64,000 bases of DNA from positions 1 through 64,000 of the forward strand of contig RWJK01000307.1 in NCBI GenBank assembly GCA_004335835.1, read 5' to 3'. This stretch comes from Scenedesmus sp. ARA3. Its lineage: Eukaryota > Chlorophyta > Chlorophyceae > Sphaeropleales > Scenedesmaceae. A program made the translations under genes and the position numbers. Numbering within the stretch: position 1 is the stretch's first letter; the number at the start of each line of letters is the position of its first letter. The notes under the pieces are model-generated. The model was not told the DNA's origin and did not search any database. It worked only from the letters and a program-made list of their open reading frames with translations. Positions 50,559 to 61,924 of the stretch are shown piece after piece.

Positions 50559-50720
50559 TCGTGGCGGATGTACTGCAGCAGTCCCAGCTGGGACCCCGCA
50601 CGGCTTGAGAGCGCCCCCAGCTACCATCTGCTGCTGCGCATGGTCAGCTGACCGTGCATGAAAGTTCACAAGGAAACGGGGCTATGACAGTTTGATTAAC
50701 TTAGGCTGCACCAGCGCACA
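50559..50720 (+). pseudogene. Degenerate copy of the 3' end of the armadillo gene
   Basis: Sequence just after the SDR1 stop resembles the last coding stretch and 3' UTR start of the armadillo gene (about 47750-47879). Shared pieces in the same order include CTGGGACCC, GAGAGCGCC, CAGCTA, CTGCTGCGCATGGTCA and, past the stop, AGGCTGCACCAGCG. Indels and substitutions destroy the frame and no start or splice context exists. This is a passive relic of the segmental duplication that created the second SDR gene, not a gene. Confidence 0.8.
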
Positions 50721-51203
50721 CAGATCAATGGTGGCACTGGTGACCCAGGCCCTTGAAGTCTCAAGGTGTCCAACATCAGCCTTTCTTCGCATGGGATCGT
50801 AATAATGACTGGAAACGCTCTAATACGATAGACTCACTCACTGCCCTTGAGTGCAGTCGATTTGACATCTGTTACATTGGACACGACTGTGTTGATCCGA
50901 ACTGTTACTAAAGTATCTTGTTGTAGGCTGCTGCCAGCATTTTAAGTCGAAGAAACAGTCTGTGATTATGCTGGTTGTGTACTGTGAGTTCAACCGTGCT
51001 GATCAGGATGAAAGCCGTTTCGGAGCCGCTTTGTCACAGACGGACCTCAGCAAACTGTCACTGTGCGAGAAGTGCTTGCTGACCTTGCAATCGGCTTCAT
51101 ACTGTTTCTTTCAAATCTTTTGAACTCTCTGTTCTGGATCACATTCACAGAAGTTGGGAACTCTTGAGGTGCAGCACTTTCGTGTTCTGCAGCGCTCACA
51201 ACC
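50721..51203. other. Spacer before SDR copy 2
   Basis: About 480 bp that partly matches the spacer before copy 1, best around 50875-50893. It should contain the SDR2 promoter and 5' UTR. No recognisable element was found. Confidence 0.5.
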
Positions 51204-51492
51204 ATGACGGACAGCAGGTCAAGCAGAGGCGATTCGTTGTTGGCGGGAAACCTGACGTTTGGACCGCTGCTGATTATGATACAGCAGCTGGTGGTGCTGG
51301 TACTGGCCACAGTGGGGTGGCTCTTCAGAAGTACCCACAAGAGGCCCCTTCCCCCATCTCCTGCCTGCATGATCACCGGCTGCGACTCTGGCATTGGGAA
51401 AGAGACAGCTCTAAAGCTAGCAGCAGAGGCAAGCGCTTGTGTTGGACCGGCAGAAGAGATGCAGACGTAACATTGTCGACGTGCATGCAAGG

Positions 51493-51527
<35 letters not shown>

Positions 51528-53456
51528 GCCAGAATGCCTGCTTCACTTGCGGGATTTGCTTGGTAAGGGCACCATCTATCCTGCAGTACTGACAGGTTCA
51601 GGGTCTGCTGCATTCTCGGTGATATGCAAGCCTTTGCAGCTTCTTCTGCTGGTGCATGCAGGGCTGGCGTGTGTTTGCTGGCGTGTTCACTGAGGCCGGC
51701 CTGCAGCTGGGCAAGGCGTCACCCACCATCCATGCCATCCCTCTGGATGTCACCAGGTGGGTCCATGCTGAGTGCTGCGGTGCAGCTGGCACGCACTGCA
51801 CGCAGCTTCATTCGCCTGCACTGCATGCAGCAGAGTATGACCGCCTACTGCTGCATGCCTTGCTACTGCCGCCTCGTCATTCAAGCAATATAGCCACAGT
51901 GTGAGCTGCGCGGGCTGGGTGTTGCAGTGAGGAGAGCATCAAGGCAGCGGCAGAGGTGGTTGCTGCTGCCGTGGGCGCTGATGGGTTGCAGCTGCTGGTC
52001 AACAACGCTGGCATCGACTCGCTGGCCCCTGCAGAGTGTGCGTCGCTGCAGGAGTTTAGGTGAGAGCACAGGCGTATGTTGCACTAGTGCCACGCTCATA
52101 CATTTGGGTGGCACAAGCGTGTGGTGCACTAATGACACAAATTGCAAGGCACGCTCATACATATGACTGGCACACTTGACTGGCTGTGCATGGATGGTAC
52201 TTTGCAAGGTGGGCTGCAGCACTTCCCTAGACCTTGCACGGGTGCGTGCTTGTGAGAGCCGATTAGGACTGCATGCCAGCCTACCAGCGGATGCTTTCAC
52301 ATGACATAGGTAATGTGACGCGTGCTGCACCGCAGGCGTGTGCTGGAGGTGAACGTGGTGGGTGTGCTGGCCACCTGCCAGGCCTTCCTGCCGCTGCTGC
52401 GTGCCGGGCAGCACAAGGGCCGCATCGTCAACCTGGGGTCAGTGGTGAGGCGCCAGCCAGGACACGCGCTGCGCAGCTGATGCGTGTGTACACGTGCTTG
52501 TGTGAGCGTGCACGTGCATGCCTGCGTCTCTGTGTCAGGCTCGATGAATGTTGACAGCACATCATCTGGGCTATGGGCAGCATAACTGCTGTGCCTCCAG
52601 TGCCAAACACCATGCACACTAGTAGTGTGACTCTAGGCCAGACCTCTGTTGGCTGGCCCCACGTTCAATGCAGGCCGGCCACATGCCTCTGCCCTACTTT
52701 GGCCCTTACTGCGCCTCCAAGCATGCCCTGGAGGGGCTCAGCGACTGCATGGCCTATGAGCTGGCCCCCCAGGGCATCAAAGTGGTGCTGGTAAAGCCCG
52801 GCCCTGCACACACGCCGTTTTGGCAGTCGCTAGGGACTGTGCAGCAGCGGCTGGCGCAAGTCATCACCAGCAAGGACAAGGAGCAGCTGTACGGGTCTGA
52901 CTTTGAAGCGGTAAGAATCCGGGCGTGCCTTTGGTGGCTTGTCCAGTTTTGAAGAGTTTGGTGTTTTGTGCGAGTTTGGAAAACACACTTTACTCCTGTT
53001 CCCTGCACAGAACACAACAGTGCTACAGCATAGCAGCATAGCAGCAGTGGCAGGAGAGCTAGGATGTTGTTAAGCATGGCATTGGTAAGCCCGACTGGTG
53101 TCCTGCAGGATGCGGTCCCATCCCACATGATGGCTGCTGCTGCTGCTGCTGCTGCTTTTGCCGCCGCCCCGCTACTGCAGATGCTGCGTGAGGCTGACAA
53201 GGCTGGCGCTGCAGGCTGCGCCGCGTCAGAGGTGGCGACAGCCATCCTGGACGCAGCCACCAGCGCATGGCCGCGTGGCAGGTACCATGTAGGGCCCAAC
53301 GCTGCCCTGTACCACTGGCTGCGGCGGCTGCTGCCTGATGAGGTGTGCTTCAGGACGATGCAGCAGGCACTGGCAAAGGAGATTCGGAAGGAGCGCAGCA
53401 GGCAGTACCACGCCGGCAGCGAATCTGGCGTACACACCAAGCGTAAGACACGTTAA
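51204..53456 (+). CDS. Short-chain dehydrogenase/reductase, membrane-anchored RDH-like, tandem copy 2
   Basis: Six exons at positions homologous to copy 1 (51204-51428, 51662-51756, 51928-52059, 52336-52444, 52674-52910, 53181-53456) give 357 aa in frame. N-terminal hydrophobic anchor, TGCDSGIG at 58-65, LDVTSEESI, LLVNNAGI, GRIVNLGS, catalytic Tyr199 and Lys203 in YCASKHALEG, and VLVKPGPAHTPFW are all intact. It lacks the nine-residue duplication of copy 1 and so looks like the more canonical enzyme. Intron 1 again requires a GC donor (GAG|GCAAGC) and contains a CTG run at 51495-51524. An alternative acceptor at about 53108 would extend the last exon upstream with an Ala-rich stretch, in frame. 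The C-terminal tail (KRKTR) differs from copy 1 because the duplication junction lies there. A TGTAA at 53841-53845 is a possible polyadenylation signal. Confidence 0.87.
51495..51524. repeat. CTG microsatellite in SDR copy 2 intron 1
   Basis: Ten perfect CTG units. The intron at the same place in copy 1 holds a shorter run around 48680-48702, so the tract has changed length since duplication. Confidence 0.85.
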
Positions 53457-53517
53457 GACGGCGGCTGCCATGACGACCACTTGGAGGAGTCGCTCAGCAG
53501 GCTGGCATTGCCAATGC

Positions 53518-53647
53518 CATGAAGGACACTGCCAGTGAACTTGTTTACTAGCCACTGCACAGTCAACTGCTGCTTGCAGCACGGCGTGCTGCTTGCCATT
53601 GACTGTGCAGTGGCTAGTAAACAGGTTCACTGGCAGTGTCCTTCATG
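53518..53647. repeat. Long near-perfect inverted repeat (foldback) downstream of SDR copy 2
   Basis: The left arm 53518-53566 and right arm 53599-53647 are 49 bp each and complementary except at one position, which becomes a G-U wobble in plus-strand RNA. The 32-nt spacer itself contains GCAGCAC-ggc-GTGCTGC, a 7-bp hairpin with a 3-nt loop. It begins 61 nt after the SDR2 stop, so it probably lies in that gene's 3' UTR. It could be a small foldback transposon, a microRNA or siRNA hairpin precursor, or an RNA-stability element. There are no obvious target-site duplications. Confidence 0.93.
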
Positions 53648-54533
53648 ACCACGTTGGTCACCGCTCCAGGTGACGACTCGTGTTGCTGGTGATTACACGA
53701 ACGATACGCTGACAACTCCACATACAGGATTGTGTGGCTGCCGGGCACCCTGTATTGATTACCAGTTGTTTGCTACGAGTTGTTAACATGGAGTTCTCAG
53801 AGTTTTTTGGTACGAGTTGTTGTGACCAGTACTGGTCAAATGTAACCGATTAGCTGGTGACTACCACATGGCAGTACTCAAGCAAACACGTGTTCCCACC
53901 TGCTCACTGTTTGCTCACGGGGCAACATGCACGGCTGCAGCTACATCATCACATGTATACGTGATGCTGCAGCTCCCCACATATGGCTACTTTCTACAGC
54001 CAGCCACAAACGCAGCAACACCAGCCCTTCACATGCACCTGCCAGGTGCTACTGCAAAGGCAGTTGAGTTGAACGCCTGGGACACAGCATCGTGCGCAAC
54101 GCACCATGACGATTTTGCCACCCCGTCACAACGGCCACCAGAAGACGCTACGACATTGGAACCTCCCGACATGCATGGTGACAGCTGTGGACACTACAAT
54201 GCAGCTGGCTACACCACCAATGTGATTATGCCGAACAGCCTGTGCAACATCATACCCATGCAACAGTCAATTCCACATGCCATGCCGCAACATCAACTTC
54301 CTGTTGCGAACATGGAAGGATCCGAAAACTAGCAAACATGCAATCACACACGTCTCGGCATGCCTGCTGCACACCACCGCCACCAGCCACGAAACCACAC
54401 ACTACACAGCAGTCAGCCTCCGCAGCACCACTGCACACTGCAGCAACGCTGAAGACTCACCACCATGACACGACGTTGCAGCACATTTACAGCACCTCTC
54501 CAGCCGCAGCATCTGCTTGCAGCTACCAGACCC
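53648..54533. other. Convergent spacer between SDR copy 2 and SF3B3
   Basis: About 0.9 kb between two converging genes. It holds both 3' UTRs, a TGTAA at 53841-53845 and two copies of TACGAGTTGTT about 40 bp apart (near 53774 and 53812). A 154-codon plus ORF (53868-54332) is present but has no recognisable domain and no clear start or splice context. Confidence 0.5.
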
Positions 54534-57500
54534 CTACAGGATCTTGTTGCGCATCTCCTCCAGCTTCTTGAGCACCTCCCCGGGGCTGCGGTCCAGCTCA
54601 GCCGCCACCGCCTGCTGCTTGGCGGGCGCCAGCGCCGCAAACTGGCCGCACAGGTCGCCGTCCACCACCTCACGCACGGGGAAGTACGCGCTGCGGAAGG
54701 CCAGGTGGTCGCGCCCCGCTAAGGGGGGGTGCTCCTGGCGCATGTGCATCTCCAGGTGCAGGAAGAAGTCCTTGTCCTGGGTGTGTGTGAGAGAGGGAAG
54801 GGGTGCAGAGTGGAAAAGTGAGCGTTGACGCCAGTGGTGACCCGTGTGGGCACAAAGCACAGGCATAGCTAGCTAAGCACACGCACACCAGCAATTGTGG
54901 ACCACGGGTGGCAGCAGCACGCGTGCTGCCGCTGTGCAATGTCAGCACCAGCCAGCCTTGCATGCCAGCTGCTCACAGCATCCTGTACGCGCGCCCCAGG
55001 TGTGAGAACCGCCAGCAGCCATTCAGCCTGCTGCAGCCCCAGCCCCCCTGACCTGCCTCCCTTGGGCCTCACCTGCTTGGCCTGGAAGGGAAAAGGCGCC
55101 GATGCCGCCCACACGGTGCCAAAAAACCCAGCAGCACAACTCCCCTGCACTGCACACTGCCCTGCCGCGACCCTGCCTCACCTCCTTGGCCTGGAAGGGG
55201 AAGAATGCTCCCACCCCTCCCATGATGGTGCCGTACAGCAGCACCTCGCTGCCCCCGGGCTGCATGGTGGCGCGCGCCAGCGCCGTGATGGTGTCGCCCA
55301 CGTGGAACTGGATGGAGTTGTCCAGCTTGTGCGGCGCGCCGCCCAGCTTGCCCATCTGCGCAGCCAGCTTGCCGCCAGTGGGGTCCTCCTCGATCTGCAG
55401 CAAGGAGCGCGGCAGCGCAGGCGATGGCGTGAGGGTGACACGCATGCATGCCTTGTGAGGAAACCGATGCACGTGTGATTTGCTGTGTGAACCTGGCTGA
55501 GCTCGCACGGCAAGCAGCTGACAGCAGATGGCTGCCGTTGCCAGCCGATAATCCTGCTTCTACAAGTCAGAGGCAGGCCATCTGCTGCTGGCAGCGTGCT
55601 GAATCACTTTGAAGTGAAACATCCGAGCCTGGCCTCCCACCTGAGCAGACACGTCAGAGGGCAGGCGCAGCACCACAAAGTTGCCAAACTTGTCGCCAGC
55701 CGCCACCGTGTCATAGTCCAGCGGCGTCATGGCGGTGATGTAGCGCGGGTGCACGTCATCGGCAAAGCAGTACAGCTTGTTGTCTGTTTTGTTGTAGCGG
55801 AAGAAGTGCACAGACTCCTGCAGTACGGCACAGCAGCGAAGAACGCAGCGGAGATCAGAGACATTGAGCGTCATCACACACGGCTTTAGTGCGAGGGTTT
55901 AGGTCTAAAATTCAAATAGAGTCGCTGACATGTCATGACAATACTTGACAGTCACACCAAACATGCAGCAACGCACACCACCTTGCAACAACCAGTAAAG
56001 TCCGAATGCATGAAAGATGCTGCTGCCGCTGCTGCTCCTTCCCCTGCCTCCCCACCTGCACGTCCCCCACGTAGATCCTGCTGCCCAGCGTGTGCAGCGC
56101 CGCCACGTGCTGCGGCAGCTGCCTGTACTCGCACTTGCGCAGCAGCTTCTTGCGGCCCAGCTCAAACAGGCGCAGCACGGGGCCCACTCCCGCCAGCAGC
56201 CGCCCCTTGAAGGCCACCAGCGCCCCGGGGATGCCCTCCAGCTGCGTCTTGTGCAGCAGCTCCAGCCGCGCGCCACGGTCCAGGATCCTGCGGGAGGCAG
56301 GTGAGAAGAGGGGTGCAATGATGTTGGCTGGTCCTTGATGGTGGTTGGTTGTGCCGCCTGTGCCTTGATGTGCCTGCCTGTCCTGCTGTTCGTGGCGCGG
56401 AGTGCAACTCACATGCCTGCATACAGCGCCCGCTGCCAGACAGCAGAGCACAGCACTGCATGCGCCGCACCCAGCACACTGTTACGCCCGTGCATCTGCA
56501 ATGCCTGCATGCAAGCCTGCATCTACTGGCACAGCACCGTGTGCTGAAGGTCTGCTCACTTGTACAGCCTGATGTAGCCTGCGGTGCAGCTGGTGGGGAA
56601 GTAGGTCATCTGCTCCGCAGTGCCCACAGCCAGCAGCAGGCTGGCCTCAGGCACCCCGGGGCCCTCAAAGCGCACCAGTGCCATGCTGGTGATGGCCTCA
56701 CTGCCGTCAAGCTCCAGCACAGCCTTGGTGGACAGCTCTGGTGGGGGCAGCAGCAGCAGCAAAGTGGCTGCGGGCGTCAGCAGGGTGAAGGCACATCATG
56801 CGGCATGCCTAAGCTAGACAACAGCCAGCATGTGTCCACACCAGCAGCGGCGTTCACAGCATCAGGCTGCCAGCCAGATGCATGGCATGTGCCTGTCCTG
56901 CAGCAGCAGCAGCCACTCTATCCCTCCGCCCAGCCGCTCACCTGCCGGGTCCACAATGCGTACGCAGCTGGCCCACTGCCCAGGTGCGCCCACTGCCGCG
57001 CCGTACTGGTCCAGCTCAGCAGCCAGCTCAGCTGAGAACTCGGGGCCAGCCACAGGCTCGCCATCCTCATCCTGCAGCAGGGCAGCAGCGATCAGCAGGC
57101 AGGGCCGCATGCTCAGGCATGGCACGGTGCAGGAGCGGGATGGCATTTGCTGTCCTCGAGTGCAAACGCGTGCCAGCGATCAGCACATGACAAAGATTCA
57201 CGTGGACACCTGAGGGCAGCCGCCTAGCCAGGCGCCAGGCATGCCCATGCAAGCCGCTGCGCGCCACACACACGCACCACGAGGCGCTTCTGCAGCTCCG
57301 CGTTGTCGGCCAGCGGCACGGCCTGGTAGTCGCTCTCGCCCACCAGCAGCAGCCGCAGGTCGTTGTGCACCAGCAGGCGGCGTGGCGTGTAGCGCAGCCT
57401 GCTGACCGTTTGGTTGAAGGTCTCCCCGATGTTCTCCACAGACAGGATGCGCAGCGTGCTCTTCACCACAGCCACAAAGCCCTCAGGGCACTGCTCGCTG

Positions 57501-60383
57501 GCAAAGCTCTGCGTGTGGACACAGCACAGGACAGGGGGAGGTTTGCAAAAGCACTGGTGGCTGGCGTGTGCTGACACTTCAGTGCTGCTGCTGCTGCTAC
57601 AGCGCACAATTGCCATCACCTGCTGCGACCGTGATCAGAAATGCATGCATAACACAGCTGCTGCGCGCTGCCGCGCCCTGCATTTCCCGCGTCAATCATG
57701 ATCCATCATGATGCTGCGCCTCTCCCCTCACCGCGGCGTGGTCCAGTGGCTCGTAGGAGAGCGGCATGAACTGCCAGCGGCCCATGTCGCTGTAGCCCAG
57801 CCAGGGCCGGCTGCTGAGCGCCAGCAGGCTGCGCACGCCCCGCACCCACACCGCGGTCAGCCGGGGGGCGCGCGTGCCCAGGAAGCGCTGCCGCGTGTCA
57901 CTCAGCTTGCCTGCGGGGGACGGGAAAGAAGATGGTGGTGGTGGGGCGCCGCACAGGCTGCGCGTGAGTGTGGTGTTCTGGCCAGGCATACATGAATGCT
58001 GCCACGTTTGAGCGCTGTACTGGACAACATGTTTTGTTTGAAGCAGCAGGCATGTCCTGGCAATAAGCGAGCATATGTTGCAGATGTATTTGCAACACAA
58101 GTTTTAAATTGGCCCCAGTAGCCGCTGCAGCGGCTGCAGTGTTGTTGTCCCACCTGTGATGCGGTCCACCTCTGTGCGCTGCAGCACGCCGTTGCTGAGG
58201 CCCACGTGCAGGAACAGCCCCGCGTCACCACTGCCCGCCTCCTCAGCGGCATACCCATGCAGCATCAGCAGGCTCTCAGGGACAGCCTGCGCGACACCAC
58301 AACCAGCAGCAGCAGCAGCAACAAATGTAAAGCTAGCCGTTGGCAGGGTTGGACAGTACGACAGCAGGCTGCTGGTACCGGGCGCTCAGCGCCAAGGCTG
58401 CTTGCTGCGGCTGCCGCAGGCTGCACAGCTGCTCCTGCTGAGCCGCTGCTGGTGCGTCCAGCTAAGCCCGCCACTCACGTTCACGGCCTGTGTGGCCACG
58501 GGTCGCAGCTGCGTGCCGTCCTCCAGGCTGAGCATGCGCACCGTGTTGTCATAGCCGCCCACAGCCAGGAACCTGGGGGGANNNNNNNNNNNGGGGGGGC
58601 AGGGCAGGGCAGACAGGCAAACAGCGCAGCGGCAACAATTTTAGCAGCACTGGAGCTGGCCTGCTTGTCACAGCAGGCGCAATCAGACGAAGCAGGAGCA
58701 CAACAAAGCAACATCCAACCTCAGGCGAGTGCTGGCCATAGCTGGTGCAGTTCATGTGTGGCCACTCCTAAGCCCCAGCACCGCACCTGCAGCGCAGCGC
58801 TCCCGGCAGCACCGGGGCAATGTCCAGGCAGGCCACGTCCCCGTCCATGTCCTTCTTGGCCAGCTCCAGCAGCTGGCCCAGCGCGTCCATCTCAAAATAC
58901 ACCAGCTCGCCGCCTGGGTGAGTTGTCAATGATACAACGGGAGGGGTGGGCGGGGTGCAGCGGCGGCGCGAGTGAGCATGAGCTGCCAGCAGGCAGTGCA
59001 GCGTGACCCGCAAGGGCTGCTGGGGTGGCACCACCAACAGCTGCTGCTGGCAGGCAGTCGCACGGATTAAGTAGCCGCACGTCAACAGGCTGCGTAACAG
59101 CAGCCGCACCACAACTGTCGTACTGTTCTATCAACCACCACTGCCCGCTGCGCACCTGAGAGTGCGATGACGACCTGCCTGCTGTTGGTGGCTGCGCGCG
59201 TGATGGCGCGCCGCCCCGGTGCCCGCCACTCGTTGATGCGGCGGTCTGTGCGGATGTGGCGCAGCCCCCCCGCGTGCACCTGCAGCAGTGAGCCGTCCTC
59301 CAGCAGCTGCGTGTGCAGCGTGGCCACTGTGGCCAGGAAGCCGCTGCTGCTGGTCTCCTTGACCTCCTCGCCGATCTCAAAGACCAGCGTGGCGTTGCTG
59401 AAGGACACCACGATGAAGCCGTCCTGGGGGGTGGGGGGTTTGGGGGGTGGGTGGGGGCGGCAGCAACACAAGATGGGGTCAGCAGGAGCCCCTTGATGGC
59501 AAATAGGACAAGTCAGCACCTGCCTGCAGCATATTTCCTAGATCAGCAGTGCAGGAACACCACGCCCTGCGCCTGCATCCGCCTGTGTGCCGTGCAGCTG
59601 AGCATGCGGCAAGCGCGCCTGTGCCGCGCAACCAACCCCTCACGCAAGCCGCACCTGCTCATCGCCGGGCTGTGCACGCAGTGTGAAGACTGCCGTGGGC
59701 GCACCGGGCAGCGGCGACACTGCCAGCTCAGAGACTGCCAGCCCGGGGCGCAGCACCGCCAGCGCTGAGCGAGGACCCCTGACGGCGGCAGCAGCAGACA
59801 CGTGGCAAGCCGTGAACCACAGTCCAATAAGCAACAGTGAGATCAACCACAGCGAGGAACGTATGCAGCAGGTGTGTTAAGCGAATGTGTGCTGGGCGAG
59901 TTCGTTATGAGGCAGCAGGTGTGTGCGATGAATGTGGTCAGCTGCGCAGCCAGGGGTCAGGCTTGTAACTTGTTCCTCCTGATGGCCGTAATGGCTTTCA
60001 GCGAAGTATGAGGCAAAGTGTAGAATCGTCATGCCCCGGCAACACACGCCGCACGGCATGCAGCTGACATCTCAGAGCTGCGAAGTGCATGCCACATGCA
60101 CCTCCAGAACAATCGCCTCCCATACACGCATATCAAGATTTGCAGATGCAGCAGCCATGCAAGCCTATGCTTCCTCAGCAGGCACATGGCTTGCGCATAC
60201 GCCTGCACTGCCTGGTGCACATTCTGCAGGCCCTGCCACAAGCACATTACCACACACACTCCATGGCTGCCTGCTGCTGTTGCACACCCATGACGCCGCA
60301 CCTGCCAGTGAGTGCGTAGATCTGTGGGATCTCCTCGTCCAGCAGGTTGGCCACCTTCATGTCTGAGGGTAGTACAGGCACAG

Positions 60384-60426
<43 letters not shown>

Positions 60427-61887
60427 TGCAACACCCTGCAGTTAGTATGAAGTTCAGTGCTACACTGTAGTACAACAAGCAGGTGCCTGCAGCCAAAGGC
60501 TATGGTGCTGTGCAGCTGTACATTACAAAAAAGGTGGGAGTCAGCTGTTTATGCCACGCCAGCACAAACAGCTGCACAAACAGCTGCACAAACAGCTGCA
60601 CAAACAGCTGCACAAACAGCTGCACAAACAGCGCAGCTACTCCCTGCCCTCCAGGGCCTCACCCGTGAGTGGCGCCAGGCTGGGCATCTCGTCCACCAGC
60701 ACCAAGTTCTTCAGCGGCCGCGGGGCGAAGAACACGGGCGCATAGCCCTCCTCGCTCTGCTCCAGCCGCGCACTGCTGGCCTCAACGTCACCCTCGTCCT
60801 CGCCAGTGCCCTGCAAGGGGGAGGGGGGTAATTAGTGGNGGGGGGGGGGGTGAGGGAGTGTGTTGCCAGGAGAAGGGGATAGAAACAGAGGAGAGCTGGG
60901 CAACAACAACAACGAAGCAAGTGAAGCCACAGCAGCAGCACTGCACAAGAACAAGCATGCTGCTGCCACATCAGCAGGTGCTGCACTGTCGTGCAAGCAG
61001 CTGGTGCTGACATTGCCCTACACAGCTGCTGCCTGCAGCCAGCGTCACCCTGGGCCACTCAGCAGCCCCTGCATGCCAATCCCACGCACCACAAACTGGT
61101 ACAGCGCGTGGTTGCCTGTCTCGCTGGCTGCGAAGAGGAAGCCCGTCTTGAGCACGGCCAGGCTGGTGGCGGGCGGCAGGCTGTCAAAGTACTTCACGCG
61201 CAGCTCGCTGACCGCCTCGCCCTCGTACACCAGCGTGGCCTTGTAGATGTCGCCGTACTCAGACTGCAGCCGGGCGGCGGGGCAACGCAGCGCAGCACAG
61301 CAATGGGGCGCATGCAGCACATGAAGCGCAGGCAATTGAGTTGGTTTATGGTACAGCCCGATAGCAACACATACGCAACCAAGACACGCGGAATAGGCAC
61401 TGTAGTGTGGCAGGAAGAGCAACGCCGGGCATCCTGTTGCACCTGGCCAGCTCAACCAATGCAACCGCACCCCAGCGGGCAGCAGCAGCACCCCCAGCCA
61501 GCCCCACCTGCAGCAGGAAGAAGCTGTAGGCCTTCTTCTTGTGGCTGGCGTACGCCACGATGAGCACGCCGCGGTCACCGCTCAGGTCCTCACGCCGCGG
61601 CAGCACCGTGCGCACCTCCTCGTGGCCCTGCCAGGTAGCAGCAGCACCAGCGGGCCAACATAATCAGCAGCAGCAGCATGGTGCTTGTCATGAGCAGTTG
61701 TCTGAAATTGTAGCATGCATCGTCTCATGTGGTCCTATGTTTTTGAAGGTGGACCCCTGTGTCCTGCAGGGCCTGCAGGGCCCTGCAGGGGCATGCTGCC
61801 TGGCACACCCCAACCTCACGCCCTAGCCTGACGACATTTGACAGCAACTGCAACTCCTTCTCGCCTGCTGTCGGCATGTGGTGCTGG

Positions 61888-61924
<37 letters not shown>

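Noticed and set aside
53868..54332. 154-codon plus ORF in the SDR2-SF3B3 spacer
   Set aside because: No domain or repeat pattern, convergent 3' UTR position, no promoter context. Kept as a spacer note only.
60563..60632. Regular short repeat considered as a CRISPR-like array
   Set aside because: Units are 12 bp and directly abutting with no spacers. It is a minisatellite inside a eukaryotic intron.
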